Source: Humisphaera sp.
Lineage (GTDB): Bacteria; Planctomycetota; Phycisphaerae; Tepidisphaerales; Tepidisphaeraceae
Assembly (NCBI GenBank): GCA_025351525.1
Contig: JANXVV010000614.1
Location: 1 to 5,660, forward strand
Length of the DNA: 5,660 nt
Direction: 5' to 3'
Both the position numbers and the translations under genes were made by a program. The notes below the pieces were generated by a model. The model made no database searches and had not been told where the DNA came from. It saw only the letters and a list, made by a program, of their open reading frames with translations. Below are positions 5,617 to 5,660 of this stretch, in pieces. Every line of letters begins with the position of its first letter. Within the stretch, counting starts at the first letter, position 1.

Positions 5617-5660
5617 AGTTTTTCAAAAGACCCAAATCGCTTCGGTTGACATTCACACTG

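Noticed and set aside
5646..5651. TTGACA on the plus strand, a possible -35 box of a divergent gene
   Set aside because: The place for a -10 box is at or beyond the window edge, and a single hexamer is weak evidence.

Overview
The window looks like ordinary chromosomal sequence from a member of the Planctomycetota. The best indicator is the adjacent pair of a PSCyt1/PSCyt2(DUF1549)/PSD1(DUF1553) cytochrome-type protein and a DUF1501 protein. These families are greatly expanded in planctomycetes (and in some Verrucomicrobia and relatives). The many palindromic repeats between genes fit the same group. A genus cannot be given from the sequence alone.

All four genes lie on the minus strand and read from right to left. 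A gene-free leader (5284-5660) comes first. Then come a secreted di-CxxCH PSCyt/DUF1549/DUF1553 protein (5283-3055), a Tat-signal DUF1501 protein (2887-1445), a classical short-chain dehydrogenase/reductase (1174-398), and the first 95 codons of a sugar phosphate isomerase/epimerase-like TIM-barrel protein (285-1) that runs off the left edge. The gaps between genes are 167, 270 and 112 bp. These are loose for an operon, and every one of them, plus the leader, holds at least one inverted-repeat element.

The PSCyt and DUF1501 proteins are a recurrent pair expected to act outside the cytoplasm. One carries a Sec signal and c-type heme motifs, the other a twin-arginine signal and an alkaline-phosphatase-like fold. 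Their biochemical role is still undefined. The dehydrogenase and the isomerase/epimerase look cytoplasmic, and together suggest oxidation and isomerisation of a sugar or sugar derivative. A link between the two pairs is inference from gene order only.

The most notable non-coding content is four unrelated families of palindromic intergenic repeats in 5.7 kb. Family A is an 'AGCGGCTGTGCC' inverted repeat, with two full copies and one apparent internally deleted copy. Family B is a 'CCACGAA' type. Family C is a perfect 27-bp inverted repeat built on CACGGGCT-TCC-AGCCCGTG. Family D is a perfect 25-bp inverted repeat built on GCATGGGCG-TCT-CGCCCATGC. C and D have the architecture of REP doublets (BIMEs). 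I see no transposase, CRISPR, RNA gene, phage gene or defence system, and no convincing undescribed protein system.
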